DNA from: Spirochaetales bacterium
GTDB taxonomy: Bacteria; Spirochaetota; Spirochaetia; Sphaerochaetales; Sphaerochaetaceae
Assembly (NCBI GenBank): GCA_028723145.1
Contig: JAQYFM010000118.1
Span: 1 to 20,196, forward strand
Direction: 5' to 3'
DNA: 20,196 bases
In this document: positions 8,721 to 16,139 of the stretch, one piece after another
Numbering within the stretch: position 1 is the stretch's first letter
How the letters are laid out: each line of letters opens with the position of its first letter
The notes under the pieces: model-generated
What the model saw: the letters and a program-made list of their open reading frames with translations, nothing else
What the model was told of the DNA's origin: nothing
Databases searched by the model: none
Translations under genes and position numbers: made by a program

Positions 8721-10348
8721 GATTCTATTACTCTTATTACTTCCGGTAGGAGTTGCTTCTTTCTTGAGAGCACTCCTGGAAGTGAGAAGATACACGGCAT
8801 TAATTCTTCATATGCAAAACGATAATTAAGCTTATAATTAGTAGTCATTAACACACTTTCACTTGAAAGAACGTTAGTAACAAGTAACATTGCCCAATCA
8901 AGAGCATCATTTAATCTCTTCTTTTCAAGCTCAGCTAAATATGATTTGCTCATTTCATTTACATCTTGAAGAGTTGTAACCTCAATTTGCCCTATTCCAA
9001 ACTTAATTCCATTTTCGCTATAAACCTTAAAATCTGAAGAAATAGCTACATCTGGCTTTTGAGAAGTAAGTGTCGAACCTTTACTAAATAGTTCTTTTCC
9101 AAATTCTTCAAAATCTACCTTAGCAATGTCTGAAAGAATCTTAACAGCATAACGATCAAGACTTGTGGTAGTAGGACTTTTTAGCATAACGGTATCGGAA
9201 GCAATACCAGCAAGTAAGACCTTGGCAGTCAAGGCATCTATTTCTTGATTGTATCTACCAAACTGCTCAAAGACAATTGTACAAGTTGAACCAACAGGTA
9301 GTGCTGTTATTGCAATAGGATTACGAGTCTTTGGGGCATCAAGTCTATGGTGGTCAATAATTTCTACAATTTCAGCATCTTCAATACCATTTACAGATTG
9401 AGATGCTTCATTGTGATCAACCAAGATAATTTTTGCTCTAGGACGCTCTAAGAAACATCTTCTAGTAATAAAACCAGTAAAGATACCATTTTCTCTATCA
9501 AATACAGGAAGGCCACGTTTATCACTATCCGCTAAAATACCTTTTGCAGTATCAAAAAGCATATCTTTTGTAATGATAGGTTCCTTTGAATCACGAAGTA
9601 GTGTATCAACTCTAACAGATAATCTTAAAAGTCTAATTGTCTCCGCAGTATCCTCATGCGATGCATAAACAAAACCTTTAAAAGATGAAAAATCGATATC
9701 CTCTAAGCTATCCTCTTCAACACCAGTTAATATAATTCCAGGAATTTGTTCTTTAATTGCTTCACTAATGTGATCATTTCTACAGCCAACTACAAGTAAA
9801 GGTTTTTCTTTACACTCCTTAAGCCTTTTCTTAAAGACGGAAAAACGCATAGCACCAACCATAATTGGAGCAACAAATTGATCTTTTTCACCTCTTTTAA
9901 TTACAAAGCCCTTAACTACTCTTCTAATATTACTCATATCAAGGTTATATACAGGCCGAGAATCATAATTTTCTCTTAAAAAGTATTTATTTATATCATC
10001 AACAGATAATAGACCTCTGAACTCACCATCCTTCATGATAGGAACAACAGATGGATTTGTTTGGTTATACATATTTACTAGTTCATAAATAGGATCTTCT
10101 GGCTCTAGTATTAATGTTGGTCTCTTGGTAACATCTCTTACCTTAGAAAAGGTATCCTTTAAAATAGTAAGTGGTTTTAAGCCTAAACGTTCAAAGAGTC
10201 CCTTAGAAAGTCTATTCATAGCGCCTAGGGCACAAGGTATATATTCATTCTCTTTATCTATCTTGTTTTTTAATACAGCATATGAATAAGCTGCAGCAAT
10301 TGAATCCATATCAGGATTCTTATGTCCTGTAATGTATATCTTTGACAT
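8717..10348 (-). CDS. ppaC: CBS-domain Mn-dependent inorganic pyrophosphatase
   Basis: Hydrolyses pyrophosphate in the cytoplasm, pulling biosynthetic reactions forward. It is a family II (DHH) enzyme with a regulatory insert. Using the start at 10348 (543 residues): N-terminal GHKNPDMDS with H9, D13 and D15; CBS domain 1 (about 65-125); DRTGG-like domain (about 175-245); CBS domain 2 (about 250-300); DHNE (311-314); DHH (332-334); D385 in GIASDT; and the C-terminal DHHA2 domain with SRKKQ (528-532). Such CBS-PPases are regulated by adenine nucleotides and diadenosine polyphosphates in studied species. I prefer the ATG at 10348 over the in-frame start at 10378, because AAGGTG lies just upstream and the protein then begins as family members do. 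It converges on rel with a 4-bp overlap. Confidence 0.96.
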   Translation of the reverse strand: MSKIYITGHKNPDMDSIAAAYSYAVLKNKIDKENEYIPCALGAMNRLSKGLFERLGLKPLTILKDTFSKVRDVTKRPTLILEPEDPIYELVNMYNQTNPSVVPIMKDGEFRGLLSVDDINKYFLRENYDSRPVYNLDMSNIRRVVKGFVIKRGEKDQFVAPIMVGAMRFSVFKKRLKECKEKPLLVVGCRNDHISEAIKEQIPGIILTGVEEDSLEDIDFSSFKGFVYASHEDTAETIRLLRLSVRVDTLLRDSKEPIITKDMLFDTAKGILADSDKRGLPVFDRENGIFTGFITRRCFLERPRAKIILVDHNEASQSVNGIEDAEIVEIIDHHRLDAPKTRNPIAITALPVGSTCTIVFEQFGRYNQEIDALTAKVLLAGIASDTVMLKSPTTTSLDRYAVKILSDIAKVDFEEFGKELFSKGSTLTSQKPDVAISSDFKVYSENGIKFGIGQIEVTTLQDVNEMSKSYLAELEKKRLNDALDWAMLLVTNVLSSESVLMTTNYKLNYRFAYEELMPCIFSLPGVLSRKKQLLPEVIRVIES

Positions 10349-10370
10349 CTTCACCTTCTTATTTGCTACA

Positions 10371-10402
10371 TGATACAATGAAGCAAAATTATTAACAAGG
10401 AG
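10371..10402 (+). promoter_or_regulatory. rpiB extended -10 promoter and ribosome-binding site
   Basis: TGA followed by TACAAT (10374-10379) is an extended -10; no good -35 lies at 16-18 bp. Predicted +1 is about 10386. AAGGAG at 10397-10402 is 8 nt before the rpiB ATG. The promoter sits in the region upstream of the divergent pyrophosphatase start. Confidence 0.55.
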
Positions 10403-10410
10403 ATAAAAAA

Positions 10411-10851
10411 ATGCCTAAAGTTGTAGTGGCTAATGATCATGGTGCAGTTGAATTAGCTCAAAGATTAATTGAACATTTAAAAGAAAGAGGCTATGAGGTT
10501 ACATACTTAGGAACAGATAAAAACGAAAGTGTTGATTATCCAGATAAAGCTAAAGAAGCTTGCCAAGAATATCTAAAAGGAGGCTATGAATTTGGTATCG
10601 TGCTTTGTGGAACAGGTATTGGTATTTCCATTTCAGCAAACAAGATTAAAGGAATTAGATGCTCTCTTTTAACAGATTGTTACTCAGCAGAGATGACAAA
10701 AAGGCATAACAATCCTAACTTTATTGCATTTGGGGGTCGTGTTGACTACAAAGATGATCCAGTAAAGATGCTCGATAGCTTTATTGATGCAAAGTTTGAA
10801 GGCGGTAGGCACCAAAAAAGAATCGATAAAATGATGGCATTGGAAGGTTAA
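10411..10851 (+). CDS. rpiB: Ribose-5-phosphate isomerase B
   Basis: Interconverts ribose 5-phosphate and ribulose 5-phosphate in the pentose phosphate pathway; some relatives act on other sugar phosphates such as allose 6-phosphate. 146 residues, full length. Active-site features are D9-H10 in VANDHGA, C66 in the CGTGIG anion-binding loop (66-71), H99 in KRHNNPN, and the conserved FGGR. It is monocistronic, with its own extended -10 promoter, a strong ribosome-binding site, and a hairpin terminator 4 bp after the stop codon. The RpiB/LacAB family is certain; the exact sugar is the usual assignment. Confidence 0.95.
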   Translation: MPKVVVANDHGAVELAQRLIEHLKERGYEVTYLGTDKNESVDYPDKAKEACQEYLKGGYEFGIVLCGTGIGISISANKIKGIRCSLLTDCYSAEMTKRHNNPNFIAFGGRVDYKDDPVKMLDSFIDAKFEGGRHQKRIDKMMALEG

Positions 10852-10855
10852 CAAT

Positions 10856-10890
10856 TAGGGGCAATTGCTTGCCCCTATTATATTATTTCA
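10856..10890 (+). terminator. rpiB intrinsic terminator
   Basis: A 9-bp perfect stem (10856-10864 with 10869-10877, core AGGGGCAA/TTGCCCCT) with loop TTGC, followed by a T-rich stretch (ATTATATTATTT) on the plus strand. The minus side lacks a T-run, so it should act mainly on rpiB. Confidence 0.8.
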
Positions 10891-10900
10891 TGTAATCTCT

Positions 10901-11040
10901 CTGACTGCTCCCACGGGCAAGCTCGTGGGGTTCTGATTACCAAGTGTAGCTTGTAATCGTACATCATTTTCAGACTTTGGAGTTACAAGTGTAAGTCTAT
11001 TTGAATCAGGACTTTCATTACCAAGCAGTCCTACGACCAC
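10901..11040 (-). ncRNA. Omega-RNA-like scaffold in the relic's right end
   Basis: Three successive stems can be drawn: AGGACT/AGTCCT (11008-11013 with 11027-11032), GATTACCAAG/CTTGTAATC with one bulge (10935-10944 with 10950-10958), and CCCACG/CGTGGG (10910-10915 with 10924-10929). The word ATTACCAAG occurs twice (10936-10944 and 11017-11025) and TTACAAG (10983-10989) is fully complementary to CTTGTAA (10950-10956), so alternative or pseudoknot pairing is possible. TnpB guide RNAs derive from exactly this end of such elements. Whether this one is transcribed or used is unknown. Confidence 0.45.
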
Positions 11041-11190
11041 ATTAGCGGTAAATTTCTGCTTTTCAGCAAGGAAGTACAGTCAATCTCCCTGTTATCATTT
11101 TATACAAATATTATATATTTCATCTTCTTATATATAAAGTAAAAAGTGGTGGCTTTCATCCCACATTCAAGCGTGTGGGTTTTTCGCCAC
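10901..11190 (-). mobile_element. Internally deleted IS200/IS605 (TnpB-type) relic
   Basis: Read on the minus strand, this roughly 290-bp block begins with an imperfect palindrome typical of IS200/IS605 left ends: GTGGC/GCCAC arms (11190-11186 with 11153-11149) enclosing CCCACA/TGTGGG. It runs through AT-rich DNA with AGGGAG, and ends in the CCCACG/CGTGGG hairpin followed by GCAGTCA, a common right end of tnpB elements. Between them an open frame of about 65 codons without a start (about 11073 to 10893) looks like a tnpB C-terminal tail. No transposase body remains. It resembles a palindrome-associated, non-autonomous derivative that could only move with help in trans. Boundaries are good to a few bases. 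Family assignment is from remembered end structure, not a search. Confidence 0.7.
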
Positions 11191-11712
11191 AAATTTATAA
11201 CTTCCTCTAAGGTAGAAATCAAGCTTCAAGAAAGAGAATGTAATATTAAATTTATTAGTAAACCAATCATATTGGCATCCTATTTCAAAGGCTCTTTCTC
11301 TTCTTCCATGTATTGGAGTTCCAATAGTCACAGGAGTAATATTTAAATAAGCTCCACTTGGTAAAACTCTACCATCTACATCTGATACAATTAAGCCTGC
11401 ACCAACAAGAGTATTAATACTACTTCCGGCGACTTTTGTTGCAGTAGAACGCTGTCCCATTATTGCAAATGCAAGGCCAAGCTGTAATTCATTATCAGAA
11501 AACACATTTGGAGTAACTTCACTAACACCACCCACAACTAGCTCTAAACGATCTGTTAAACCAATTGTAGAACCATAGTAAAGGCTCAAAGAATTAGCCT
11601 TCTTAAAGTTTGTGTAGTGACCAAAACCTAGAGAAATATCAAAGTGGTCGCCAGCAAAAAGAGGAAGCGAAAGGGTTATTAACAATAATACTACTAAAAT
11701 TTTCTTTTTCAT
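11167..11712 (-). CDS. Small exported beta-barrel-like protein, C-terminus altered by relic
   Basis: 181 residues with a signal peptide (basic start, hydrophobic 5-18, cleavage likely after PLFA-G). The mature part alternates polar and hydrophobic residues with many Gly and aromatic residues, as in small outer-membrane beta-barrels. Residues 166-174, DFYLRGSYKF-like, end in Phe, the usual last residue recognised by the BAM machinery. Seven more residues (VAKNPHA) follow, encoded by the left end of the IS605 relic, and the stop lies inside its hairpin. I infer that the native stop was displaced by insertion. The start overlaps the preceding gene by TAATG. The function is unknown; its immediate upstream neighbour has a similar build. 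Confidence 0.8.
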   Translation of the reverse strand: MKKKILVVLLLITLSLPLFAGDHFDISLGFGHYTNFKKANSLSLYYGSTIGLTDRLELVVGGVSEVTPNVFSDNELQLGLAFAIMGQRSTATKVAGSSINTLVGAGLIVSDVDGRVLPSGAYLNITPVTIGTPIHGRRERAFEIGCQYDWFTNKFNITFSFLKLDFYLRGSYKFVAKNPHA

Positions 11713-12218
11713 TATCTTCCTCCAAATAAGAATGTCATATTAAATAGTTCAATTCCCCACCCTGCATAGTTAAAATTTTTATCAAAATAAACCATAGGGG
11801 AGAAAAAATCATATACATATTGAGTATCATATAGGTGAACTAAATCAAAACTAATTGTCCAATAAGGTTCAAATGATCTATCCCAAAGTACTCCAGCACC
11901 TAGCCCTGGAGCATAGGCCATGTTATTGATAAACATGAACTCAAAGATATGATTTGAAAAAACTATAGGATATGCTGATAGCTTTAAATCAAGAGAATTT
12001 AAACCAATAGTCAAAGACTTATCATTTCCAAAGCCCGCATTTGCTGTAAGTAGTAGTTGCTTTGAAGTAGAAAGGTCAGCAACACCTTTGATATTTACAC
12101 TTGCACTTTCAAGCTTTCCAGATAACCCAGAAGTACTTATTCCATATCCAAGTGAAAAAGCATGCAATGATGAAAGTGTTAATAAAACTAAAAGTAGTGA
12201 TAATAATCTCTTTTTCAC
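11712..12218 (-). CDS. Small exported beta-barrel-like protein
   Basis: 168 residues; signal peptide of about 20 residues ending SSLHA, then a mature chain rich in Gly, aromatic residues and alternating strands (for example SLTIGLNSLDLKLSAY), consistent with an outer-membrane or periplasmic beta protein. No named family recognised. It starts with GTG at 12218, supported by GGAGG 7 nt upstream, which is encoded by the last Gly codons of the phospholipase D gene 2 bp away. Its stop shares a base with the next gene's ATG (TAATG). The layout shows it is made together with the lipoprotein and the following 181-residue protein, perhaps as an envelope complex, though that is inference. Confidence 0.8.
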   Translation of the reverse strand: MKKRLLSLLLVLLTLSSLHAFSLGYGISTSGLSGKLESASVNIKGVADLSTSKQLLLTANAGFGNDKSLTIGLNSLDLKLSAYPIVFSNHIFEFMFINNMAYAPGLGAGVLWDRSFEPYWTISFDLVHLYDTQYVYDFFSPMVYFDKNFNYAGWGIELFNMTFLFGGR

Positions 12219-12220
12219 GA

Positions 12221-13501
12221 TTAGCCTCCATAGTATGAGAAGAGATAATTAAATACATTACCCTTCTCCTTTTTTAGTTTAATTGCTTCATCAAGAGTTA
12301 ATACCATCATGTCACGACTTATATCATTAACCTGCTCTAAGGATGATGAGGCAAATTCATTACTCTTAATTACTAAAGCAATTTCAAAGGATGACTTCAT
12401 AGATCTATAGTTGAAGTTTGCAGATCCAATTACTGTATATAATCCATCAATTACTGCTAATTTTTGATGTAATAATGCATTATTATGTGCTCTTCCAGAG
12501 AATTCATAGTAAACCTCAAAACCCGCTTCAACAAGGCGATAATAATCATAGTAGAGTGCCTTTTGAACATAATCACGGCTATCAATTGGAAGATACATCT
12601 TAACCTTTACACCACGAGCAACTGCCGCCTTCAAGCATTCAAACATATTATTATCAAGTAATGCCATATACGGGAGCATCACAATCTCTTTTTCAGCACC
12701 ATTAATTAATGAAGAGAAGAGAGCAGACATTGAGGCATTAGTACCAGGACCTTGGTTAAATAAATATCCCTCTAAATTTAGCTTTTCACTTTCATCGACA
12801 TAAGAGTCAAAGTCACTTCTATCCATCTTGTCTGTTGCAGATATTTGGTTCCAAATTGTTACAAACTCATCTGTTAAAGCCGATGCAAGATTAGATGAGT
12901 TAAAAACATACATACTATCTTTTTGTAAATCGATAACATCATCACTTCCAAGAGAGATATAATTCATATTCATGCCACCAAGTACAGCAGTCTTTCCATC
13001 TACTACAACAAGTTTTCTATGATCTCTAATAATCAAATTCTGAGGAGCAATTATTCTTAAAATGCTCATTGGAGCATATTCAATTAAATGAACTCCACTA
13101 TCCTTCAGAAAATATAGAGGATACATGTACTTCTTACTCTCAGTCATATCAAGAGAGGAAACTGCATCAAGAATTACATAAACATCAACTCCACTTTCTG
13201 CTTTTTCAGCAAGAGCAGTATAAAACTCATCTAACCCTTCACAGCCACTACCAAGGAAAGTTGAAATCAAAATATAGTCTTCAGCTTCTTTAATTAGCTC
13301 TGTGTACCTAGCTAAGAATTCTTTAGCTTCGAAATAGCACTCAGGGGTAGGAAGATCAATTTTAGTTGCACCACCATACATAAGCTTTCCTTCAATACTA
13401 ATTGAAGGATTTGTGTAAGGTTCACTAACAAAAGGCTTTGTACTACTTACACAGGAGGTAAGTAACAAAGGTAAAAGTAAAAATAAAATAAACTTTTTCA
13501 T
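12221..13501 (-). CDS. Phospholipase D-family lipoprotein (cardiolipin synthase-like)
   Basis: A PLD-superfamily enzyme of 426 residues with two HKD motifs: H161-x-K163-(4)-D168 followed by GGMNM, and H345-x-K347-(4)-D352 followed by GSANFNYRS. Two motifs in one chain allow phosphatidyl transfer or phosphodiester hydrolysis via a covalent histidine intermediate. The N-terminus has a hydrophobic signal and a lipobox LLTSC with Cys at 17, so the protein should be lipid-anchored outside the cytoplasm. True cardiolipin synthases carry membrane helices, which this lacks, so an exported phospholipase or a nuclease is equally possible. The ATG at 13501 shares a base with the TGA of the HAD-cytidine deaminase gene. 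Two beta-barrel-like proteins follow 2 bp downstream. Confidence 0.9.
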   Translation of the reverse strand: MKKFILFLLLPLLLTSCVSSTKPFVSEPYTNPSISIEGKLMYGGATKIDLPTPECYFEAKEFLARYTELIKEAEDYILISTFLGSGCEGLDEFYTALAEKAESGVDVYVILDAVSSLDMTESKKYMYPLYFLKDSGVHLIEYAPMSILRIIAPQNLIIRDHRKLVVVDGKTAVLGGMNMNYISLGSDDVIDLQKDSMYVFNSSNLASALTDEFVTIWNQISATDKMDRSDFDSYVDESEKLNLEGYLFNQGPGTNASMSALFSSLINGAEKEIVMLPYMALLDNNMFECLKAAVARGVKVKMYLPIDSRDYVQKALYYDYYRLVEAGFEVYYEFSGRAHNNALLHQKLAVIDGLYTVIGSANFNYRSMKSSFEIALVIKSNEFASSSLEQVNDISRDMMVLTLDEAIKLKKEKGNVFNYLFSYYGG

Positions 13502-14652
13502 CACTTTCTCACACTTGGAAAAATAAAAGGATTTGGAAGAAGATCGCTAAATAGCATTTCTCTTCTTTCTCCATTAACTGAAACAAGAATAATCTTTGTA
13601 TCTTTTTTTGCAAACTCAGCTAATACCTGTAAGCAATTTGCACAAGGTGGAGCTGGAGGATCATCATCTGAATAAACTAAGAGAGTATCAATTCCAATAA
13701 TACCCTCTTCTGCAATTGCATGTAGTATAGCATTTCTCTCTGCACAAATTGTAGCACCATAGGAAGAGTTTTCAACATTGCATCCAGAATATATTCTACC
13801 AGTTGCAGCACTAAGAACAGCTGCACCAACTTTAAATTTGGAATAAGGTGCATAAGCATGGTCTCTAGCATATGAAGCAGCTTCTTCCATTTTCTTTTCA
13901 ACAAAAGAATCACTCATTCGTCTTTTAAGAGGAACTATATAATTTGCACCATACAAAATTCCATCAGCATTTGAAGTACTATCTTGGCTTATAATTTTAT
14001 CTAACTCTTCAGGACTATTAAAACTACCAACAGCTCCAAGATCAGAAACAATAACATCTGCACCTTGAGATGCAAGCTTATCAAAGCTTTCTGTACCAGT
14101 TACAGCTAATACCCTCATGTTAGCCTTCTTACCGGCTCTAACTCCAAATAAACTATCTTCAACAACTAAGCACTCACTTGGATCAATGCCTAGATTTATT
14201 GCTGCATTTAAGTAAATATCTGGTTCTGGTTTATTTCGCTTTACACTCTCACCGGAAAATACAGCATCAAAATCATCTTCACTTAACCCAATTGCTTTAA
14301 TATTAACTAATACTTTCCATCTAGGAGCTGATGAGCAGAGTGCTGTTTTTACTCCAGCCTTTCTAGCTCTTTTAACAATATCTATACCAGGAAGAGCTGG
14401 TTTTGTTTTATTTAATAACTCTTCATAGTGATTTTTAAAATAGTTTGATGCATCATCATAGTCAAGGTGGTAACCTTTTGCTCTACTTGGACCTTCAAAG
14501 AACTTTCTTTCACCTCCACCTAAATGAGGTAAAAAATCATCGTGAGTAATATTTACATTCTTTGATTTAAAGTAATTAACTCCAACACTTATTGATACCT
14601 CTTCACTATCACAAAGCACTCCATCCATATCAAACAAAATAGCATTAATCAT
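13501..14652 (-). CDS. HAD phosphatase-cytidine deaminase fusion
   Basis: One 383-residue chain with two enzymes. Residues 1-215 form a HAD hydrolase of the beta-phosphoglucomutase/nucleotidase-like subfamily: DMDG (D8, D10), S107 in LCSSAP, K141 in NKPEPD, and E165-D166. Residues 250-383 are a cytidine deaminase: YSKFKVGAAV, CNVENSSYG, zinc and catalytic residues C303-A-E305, and C337-x-x-C340. The second zinc motif reads PCANCLQVL rather than the usual PCGxCRQ, but both cysteines remain. The deaminase would turn cytidine or deoxycytidine into (deoxy)uridine; the HAD half may remove the phosphate from a nucleotide or sugar phosphate. GAGGTG lies before the ATG. It heads the operon with the PLD lipoprotein. 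Confidence 0.93.
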   Translation of the reverse strand: MINAILFDMDGVLCDSEEVSISVGVNYFKSKNVNITHDDFLPHLGGGERKFFEGPSRAKGYHLDYDDASNYFKNHYEELLNKTKPALPGIDIVKRARKAGVKTALCSSAPRWKVLVNIKAIGLSEDDFDAVFSGESVKRNKPEPDIYLNAAINLGIDPSECLVVEDSLFGVRAGKKANMRVLAVTGTESFDKLASQGADVIVSDLGAVGSFNSPEELDKIISQDSTSNADGILYGANYIVPLKRRMSDSFVEKKMEEAASYARDHAYAPYSKFKVGAAVLSAATGRIYSGCNVENSSYGATICAERNAILHAIAEEGIIGIDTLLVYSDDDPPAPPCANCLQVLAEFAKKDTKIILVSVNGERREMLFSDLLPNPFIFPSVRK

Positions 14653-14673
14653 CTATCACACCTCTAAGTCAAT

Positions 14674-14700
14674 AAAAGCTATGCATGTTGCATAGCTTTT
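14674..14700 (-). terminator. Hairpin terminator after hydantoinase gene
   Basis: AAAAGCTATGCA (14674-14685) and TGCATAGCTTTT (14689-14700) form a perfect 12-bp stem with a 3-base loop, 22 bp after the hydantoinase stop. On the minus strand it ends in TTTTATT, a short U-tract, so termination is probably partial to good. It would separate the hydantoinase from the HAD-deaminase operon. Confidence 0.65.
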
Positions 14701-14722
14701 GTATCATTTAACTTATTTCAAG

Positions 14723-16093
14723 TCAACGTATTGCTTTAACAAACCGTCCATCACCTTCTATACCAAGGTACATGTTATCACCCATGATAAGGCGACCCCT
14801 TAAATAAGTCATCATTACCTTACCTTGTACATTTATTCCATCGTATGGAGTATAGTCACTTGCAGAGTGTGTTGTTTCCCTTGAAAGAGTCCATAGATAG
14901 TCAGGATTAAAGATTACAATATCAGCATCACTACCTTCTCTTAGAACACCTTTTTGAGGATAAAGCCCAAAGTACTTTGCAGGACCTGTAGATAAAAGAT
15001 TTACAAGCTCATTAACTGTAAGCTGCTCACCTTGAGCTACTAGAGAGTATACAAGAGGAAGTATTTCCTCAGTTCCAGGAATTCCAGGATAAATTGTTCT
15101 TGTATCGCTACTCTTTAGCTTCTGAGCATATGTAAATGCACAGTGGTCAGATGCTACAACTTGAATTTCTCCATTACAAAGTGCCTCTTGTAAAGCTAAG
15201 TTATCTTCCTTAGTTCTTAGAGGAGGTGTCATTACATAAAGTGGCCCCATTGGACCATCAAGCTTACTTCTATCTAAGAATAGATAGTGAGGTGTTGTTT
15301 CAACAATTACCTTTAATCCTCTATCACGAAGTGAACGTACTACATCTAAACCAGCTTTAGAAGATAAGTGAACAACATATAAATCAACACCAGCTTCAAG
15401 TGCGATAGAACCAACGTACTCTATTGCACGGGCTTCTGCAATTGAAGGACGAAGATCAGCATGGTCATGAGGAGTAAAGGTTCCCTTCCAATTATTAGAA
15501 ATTTCTTCAATAGTTTTATCATCCTCACAGTGAACACTAATCATAAGACCAAGTTCACCACACATTTTAAAAATAGATTTTAGCTCATCTCTATTTTCAA
15601 CTAAGTAACCAACATTTTTATATGTAGTAAAGAGCTTAATAGTACCAACTCCAAGTTCCTTTAACTGCTTAAGCTCTTCCTTTAAGCCTTCTCTATAGCC
15701 ATATACACCCTGGTGTAAAGCAAAGTCTATGCTCATCTCTTTGCCCATGGCATTAATACGCTCCTTCGAGCATTTTGCAAGATTTACTTTATCATCATCA
15801 GCAAAGTCTACAACAGTTGTTACACCACCGAAGGCTGCCAACCTACTACCTTCTCTAAATGAGTCTGCTGTAACAGTTCCTCTTGAAATAAGGTGGTAGT
15901 GTGTATGTGCATCAATTAAACCTGGGAAAACTAGCATACCATCTGCATGGACGATATTAGCTTTCTCAGTAAGAGAATCCTCACTAATATGTGGTGCAAT
16001 TTTAATAATCTTAGAGCCCTTAATAAGAATGTCGGCTCTTCTCTTCCACTCTGTATCTATCAAAAGACCATTTTGAATCAAAATATTACTCAT
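14723..16093 (-). CDS. Dihydropyrimidinase / D-hydantoinase
   Basis: A cyclic-amide hydrolase of the amidohydrolase superfamily, 456 residues, full length. It opens the ring of dihydropyrimidines (dihydrouracil or dihydrothymine) or hydantoins. The binuclear metal ligands are all visible: H63 and H65 in DAHTHYH, the carboxylated Lys K153 in GTIKLFTTYKN, H188 in SVHCED, H242 in VVHLSSKAG, and D316 in VASDHCAF. Allantoinase and phenylhydantoinase are related alternatives; the KLFTTYK and ASDHCAF words favour the hydantoinase/dihydropyrimidinase branch. No ribosome-binding site is evident; a -10-like TATCAT ends 6 nt before the ATG. The dehydrogenase and beta-ureidopropionase that would complete pyrimidine breakdown are not in the window. 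Confidence 0.92.
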   Translation of the reverse strand: MSNILIQNGLLIDTEWKRRADILIKGSKIIKIAPHISEDSLTEKANIVHADGMLVFPGLIDAHTHYHLISRGTVTADSFREGSRLAAFGGVTTVVDFADDDKVNLAKCSKERINAMGKEMSIDFALHQGVYGYREGLKEELKQLKELGVGTIKLFTTYKNVGYLVENRDELKSIFKMCGELGLMISVHCEDDKTIEEISNNWKGTFTPHDHADLRPSIAEARAIEYVGSIALEAGVDLYVVHLSSKAGLDVVRSLRDRGLKVIVETTPHYLFLDRSKLDGPMGPLYVMTPPLRTKEDNLALQEALCNGEIQVVASDHCAFTYAQKLKSSDTRTIYPGIPGTEEILPLVYSLVAQGEQLTVNELVNLLSTGPAKYFGLYPQKGVLREGSDADIVIFNPDYLWTLSRETTHSASDYTPYDGINVQGKVMMTYLRGRLIMGDNMYLGIEGDGRFVKAIR

Positions 16094-16099
16094 ACCTAT

Positions 16100-16125
16100 A
16101 TGATACTACAAAGATTTAGAGTCAA
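16100..16125 (-). promoter_or_regulatory. Hydantoinase promoter, possibly leaderless
   Basis: Minus strand: TTGACT (16125-16120), then TATCAT (16105-16100) at a short 14-bp spacing, or CATATA (16102-16097) at 17 bp. Either would start transcription at or very near the ATG at 16093. Confidence 0.35.
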
Positions 16126-16139
16126 CAAACTTTTTCTAC

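Noticed and set aside
10349..10378. Longer pyrophosphatase start at 10378
   Set aside because: The ATG at 10348 has AAGGTG at proper spacing and matches where family members begin; the extra 10 residues are not conserved-looking.
10856..10877. rpiB hairpin as a terminator for the minus-strand operon too
   Set aside because: The minus strand has no U-tract after the stem, so action in that direction is unlikely.
10893..11073. A functional gene in the tnpB-like tail frame
   Set aside because: No in-frame start with a ribosome-binding site and only about 60 codons; better read as a relic overlapping the structured RNA.
11146..11346. Plus-strand open frame of 66 codons across the relic's left end
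   Set aside because: Antisense to the element hairpin and to the beta-barrel-like gene; low-complexity, no initiation signals.
13069..13293. Plus-strand open frame opposite the PLD gene
   Set aside because: Shadow of a gene with two intact HKD motifs; composition (Gln/His-rich) is typical of antisense frames in AT-rich DNA.
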